In this document: piece by piece, positions 61,461-64,000 of the stretch
Layout: every line of letters starts with the position of its first letter
Numbering within the stretch: the stretch's first letter is position 1
From: Chromatiaceae bacterium
GTDB taxonomy: Bacteria > Pseudomonadota > Gammaproteobacteria > Chromatiales > Chromatiaceae
Reading direction: 5' to 3'
DNA: 64,000 nt
Assembly (NCBI GenBank): GCA_024235215.1
Contig: JACKMU010000006.1
Coordinates: forward strand, 186,001 to 250,000
Program-made: the position numbers and the translations under genes
The notes under the pieces: model-generated
What the model was told of the DNA's origin: nothing
The model's database searches: none
The model's input: only the letters and a program-made list of their open reading frames with translations

Positions 61461-61500
61461 AAAAAGCCGCCCCGCGGTCCTGCCTGCCGGGGCGGCTCCC
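61461..61500 (-). terminator. Intrinsic terminator downstream of sodB
   Basis: On the minus strand AGCCGCCCCG (61497-61488) pairs with CGGGGCGGCT (61474-61465), a 10-bp perfect stem, followed by TTTTTATATG. It sits about 60 bases past the sodB stop and lacks a T tract on the plus strand. Confidence 0.85.
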
Positions 61501-61560
61501 TGTTAGTTTATCCTGCCGAGTGCACTCTGGTCGAATTTCAGCTTCCGACCGAGACCAGAT

Positions 61561-62142
61561 TCATGCAGCCAGATTGGCAGCCACAAAATCCCAATTGATC
61601 AGCTTCCAGATCTCTTCGAGGTATTTCGGACGCGCGTTGCGGTAGTCGATGTAGTAAGCATGCTCCCAGACATCGATGGTCAGCAACGGAGTCTGCCCGG
61701 ATGTCATCGGATTGCCTGCGTTCGAGGTGTTCACGATCGCAACACTGTCATCGCTGTTTTTCACCAGCCAGGTCCAGCCTGACCCGAAGTTGGTCGCAGC
61801 GGAGGTTGAGAACGCCTTCTTGAACTCATCGAATGACCCGAATGCCTTGTCGATGGCAGCCGCCAGTGCACCTGAAGGGGTCCCTCCGCCATTCGGCGAG
61901 AGGCAGTTCCAGTAGAAAGTGTGGTTCCAGACCTGTGCGGCATTGTTGAAGATGCCGCCGGAAGCGCGCATTACGATCTCGTCGAGGGTGGCGTTTTCGA
62001 ATTCGGTTCCCGGAATCAGGTTGTTCAGATTGGTGACGTAGGTCTGGTGGTGTTTGTCGTGATGAAACTCGAGCGTCTCCTGAGAGATGGTCGGTTCCAG
62101 CGCGTTTTTGGGGTAAGGTAGATCAGGTAGTTGGTGTGCCAT
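61561..62142 (-). CDS. sodB: Iron superoxide dismutase
   Basis: A 193-residue Fe-dependent SOD. Metal ligands are visible: His in EFHHDKHHQTYV, His in QVWNHTFYWNCLSPNGGG, and Asp/His in LLTIDVWEHAYYIDYRN. FGSGWTWLV and AATNFGS favour the iron type. A ribosome-binding site GGAG precedes the ATG. It is monocistronic with its own terminator. The upstream gap contains an inverted repeat, ACCAGAATACTTGGT (62191-62205), which could be a regulator site. Confidence 0.95.
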   Translation of the reverse strand: MAHQLPDLPYPKNALEPTISQETLEFHHDKHHQTYVTNLNNLIPGTEFENATLDEIVMRASGGIFNNAAQVWNHTFYWNCLSPNGGGTPSGALAAAIDKAFGSFDEFKKAFSTSAATNFGSGWTWLVKNSDDSVAIVNTSNAGNPMTSGQTPLLTIDVWEHAYYIDYRNARPKYLEEIWKLINWDFVAANLAA

Positions 62143-62491
62143 GGTTACTCGTGCTCCTCAGATTTCTCTTGGTTTAACTTCAAACAACCTACCAGAATAC
62201 TTGGTAAATATTGGTGGCATTCTAATTCTCCCCTCAGGCTAATGCAAGAAACAGCGCTCCGAGCGCGGGCTCACCCCTGCCAGGCATGCTGTCCAAACAA
62301 TTAAAACTTCTGTGAAAGATGCCGAAAACTATTGTCTCCAGGAAGAAAACTGCTGGAGAATGGAACAGAAGAAGGGTCATGTTCGCGCTGCTCCTGGAAA
62401 CGTTCCGGATGCCGATTTACGGGTTTTCCACATCAAGTATTTCAATCAGGGATTTACCTTTCCACATCTGGTTTCAGTGTAGGAGATGATG
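62143..62491. other. Gap between sodB and the HDOD gene
   Basis: About 350 bases between divergent genes. Near sodB lies the imperfect palindrome ACCAG-AATAC-TTGGT (62191-62205) in an AT-rich stretch that probably contains the sodB promoter. No ORF or RNA gene is supported in the remainder. Confidence 0.45.
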
Positions 62492-63355
62492 ATGTCAACA
62501 ATTTGGGAACAGGTGACCGCTGGCGCCAAACTGTTGTCGCTACCGGATATCTATATTCGTCTGCGTGCTGTATTGGATGATCCGGACTTCTCCATGGCTG
62601 ATGTAGCCCGGGTTGTCGGACAGGATCCGGGAATGACCACGCGGTTGCTGCGCCTGGTCAACAGCTCCTATTTTGGTTTGGCTGCCAAAATTGAGACCGT
62701 CAATCGCGCCATCAATCTGTTGGGTACCCAGCAGGTGCACGATCTGGTATTGGCCACTTCGGTAACCGATACATTTGCCGGAATGTCCAGCGATGTGATG
62801 GACATGTACCGATATTGGCGGCGCAGCGTCCATTGCGGCGTGCTCTCCAGGTCGCTTGCGGCTAAGTGTAATGTGCTCGACAGCGAAAGACTGTTTGTGG
62901 CCGGCTTGCTGCGGGATATCGGCCATCTGGTGATGTACCAGACTGTGCCGGCACTGTCACTCAAAGCGATGGAGTTGGCGGCGAAGACGGGGAGGCCATT
63001 GTTCAAAGTAGAGCAGGAGGTGATCGGGTTGGACTACGCGCGTGTCGGCGGCACCCTGATGCGCCAGTGGAATCTGCCTAAGAGCCTCACTCAGGCGACG
63101 GAGTTTCATGTCGAGCCTGCGCGCGCCAGCGATAATGCACTGGAGACCGCCATTGTTCATCTGGCTGCACTGATGGTCGAGAGCAGAGATTCGGCCGAGA
63201 GTCCGGAAAACTGGGGAGGACGGGTCGATCATGTGGTCTGGAGTGTCACGGGTCTGACGCCGCAGCAGTGTATTGAATCGCTGAAGGAAACGGACCAGGA
63301 TATCGATCGGGTGGTGCAGCTCATATTTCCCGATAAAATACGCGCTGTCGGGTAG
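62492..63355 (+). CDS. HDOD-domain signalling protein
   Basis: About 287 residues. Three in-frame ATGs in a row (62486, 62489, 62492) follow AGGAG; the last is favoured by spacing. The HDOD core is visible: LPDIYIRLRAVLDDP, SMADVARVVGQDPGMTTRLLRLVNS, RAINLLGTQQVHDLVLATSV, LFVAGLLRDIGHLVMYQ. HDOD proteins act as signalling or regulatory adaptors without usual HD catalysis; here LLRDIGHL keeps Asp but has Arg in place of the canonical His. Confidence 0.88.
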   Translation: MSTIWEQVTAGAKLLSLPDIYIRLRAVLDDPDFSMADVARVVGQDPGMTTRLLRLVNSSYFGLAAKIETVNRAINLLGTQQVHDLVLATSVTDTFAGMSSDVMDMYRYWRRSVHCGVLSRSLAAKCNVLDSERLFVAGLLRDIGHLVMYQTVPALSLKAMELAAKTGRPLFKVEQEVIGLDYARVGGTLMRQWNLPKSLTQATEFHVEPARASDNALETAIVHLAALMVESRDSAESPENWGGRVDHVVWSVTGLTPQQCIESLKETDQDIDRVVQLIFPDKIRAVG

Positions 63356-63446
63356 TTCTCAGCGGCTGGTGGCGGCTGGGATCTGATCCTGACAAAGTGC
63401 TGTTACGGGTATCCGAGTGGCACATTTCGTACCGTACAGAGTGCAG

Positions 63447-63896
63447 TTACTCGATTGCCGCTTCAGTTATTTTCTTCAGTGCGTCCTGCGCTTTTGCTAC
63501 CGCTGGATTGCCCTGCAGTTGGTAGAGATGTTCCAGCGTCGCTGGATCATGATAACTGATCCAGGTTTTTTCCTGACCGTCCTGGTAGACCAGAACCCGT
63601 AACGGCAGGTCGAGTCCCGCTGCGGGATCCTGTTGCATCAATGCGGTTCCCAACTTGGGGCTCCCGAATAGCAGTAGCTGGGCCGCCCCCATCTCCAACT
63701 CCACGCTGCGCGCGTTGCTCTGATGATCGATACGGTTGAATACCGAGAGTCCCTTGCTCCGTACGATCTGCTCCAGCTTATCCATGGTCTCCTGAACTCC
63801 GTATGGGCTCGCTTTAGTGATCAGTTCATTGTCGGCACTTGCAAGCAGTGTGACTCCAAGCAGTGCGATTGTTACAGCAGTTTTTTTTACCCTCAT
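63447..63896 (-). CDS. Exported DUF302 protein
   Basis: A 149-residue protein with a signal peptide (KKTAVTIALLGVTLLASADN) and a DUF302 domain: ITKASPYGVQETMDKLEQIV, GLSVFNRIDHQSNARSVELE, LLLFGSPKLGTALMQQDP, AAGLDLPLRVLVYQD. GGAGGAGAA precedes the ATG. DUF302 proteins are often near sulfur or metal-stress genes, but their function is unknown. Here it stands alone beside the HDOD gene. Confidence 0.9.
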   Translation of the reverse strand: MRVKKTAVTIALLGVTLLASADNELITKASPYGVQETMDKLEQIVRSKGLSVFNRIDHQSNARSVELEMGAAQLLLFGSPKLGTALMQQDPAAGLDLPLRVLVYQDGQEKTWISYHDPATLEHLYQLQGNPAVAKAQDALKKITEAAIE

Positions 63897-64000
63897 TTCT
63901 CCTCCATCCCGATTGAACCAAAAGGGTCAAGCAACCGGATGAGCTAATCTTAGTCACTGCCAACTTCGCTGTCAGCGGTGTTATTGAATAATTCAGCACA

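Overview
The window is 64 kb of a GC-rich gammaproteobacterial chromosome, mostly housekeeping genes with three strongly chemolithotrophic blocks. A sulfur-oxidising, carbon-fixing, probably marine organism (Chromatiales or Sedimenticola/Thiodiazotropha-like) is suggested by four things: a Gly/Tyr-rich sulfur globule protein, a dense sulfur-relay operon (two YeeE/YedE halves, TusA, DsrE-like proteins, rhodaneses, cytochrome c), a DabA (DUF2309) inorganic-carbon locus, and an NhaD sodium/proton antiporter. The genus assignment is inference. No tRNA, rRNA, CRISPR array or insertion sequence was found.

Layout. 0-5.5 kb: the 3' part of nadC, a small unknown protein, an exported FKBP isomerase, an SH3/coiled-coil membrane protein, an AT-rich gap with four DnaA-box-like nonamers, typA/bipA, a candidate CsrA-titrating small RNA (RsmY/RsmZ/CsrB type) with an upstream GacA-like box, and dtd. 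5.5-10.7 kb: hisBHAFE followed by tatABC, with an unusual C-terminal extension on TatC. 10.8-20.3 kb: a DUF255 thioredoxin-like protein, a pentapeptide-repeat protein, exported MsrA, a Gly/Asp-rich putative lipoprotein, an Lgt-family protein, a LysM/FecR protein, a BarA-like hybrid kinase and a ribbon-helix-helix protein. 20.4-26 kb: the sulfur-relay operon. 26-31.2 kb: a nine-heme cytochrome c and a QseBC/PmrAB-like two-component system with a matching direct-repeat box upstream of the cytochrome. 31.4-37.4 kb: alaC, then a TPP riboswitch and thiC-thiS-thiG-thiH. 37.4-42.7 kb: a GGDEF/EAL protein, a small SpoT-like HD hydrolase and nhaD. 43-52.3 kb: a five-gene operon of DabA with four NuoL/M-type membrane proteins. 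52.4-64 kb: the sulfur globule protein, DUF3047, a GlcD-type oxidase, a BON lipoprotein, a DiaA-like SIS protein, yraN, lpoA, rsmI, a PilZ protein, a DsbA-like exported protein, sodB, an HDOD protein and a DUF302 protein.

How the genes fit together. The sulfur-relay operon probably imports or shuttles sulfane sulfur at the membrane and passes it through TusA/DsrE-like carriers, with a periplasmic rhodanese and a monoheme cytochrome. The DabA operon probably couples an ion gradient to CO2 hydration for carbon fixation, and divergent nhaD may help maintain that gradient. The most unusual items are the expanded DabA operon, which includes an antiporter-like subunit lacking canonical charged residues; the sulfur operon with its tiny membrane proteins and cysteine-less tandem rhodanese; the candidate small RNA; and the TatC extension resembling the FimV C-terminus.
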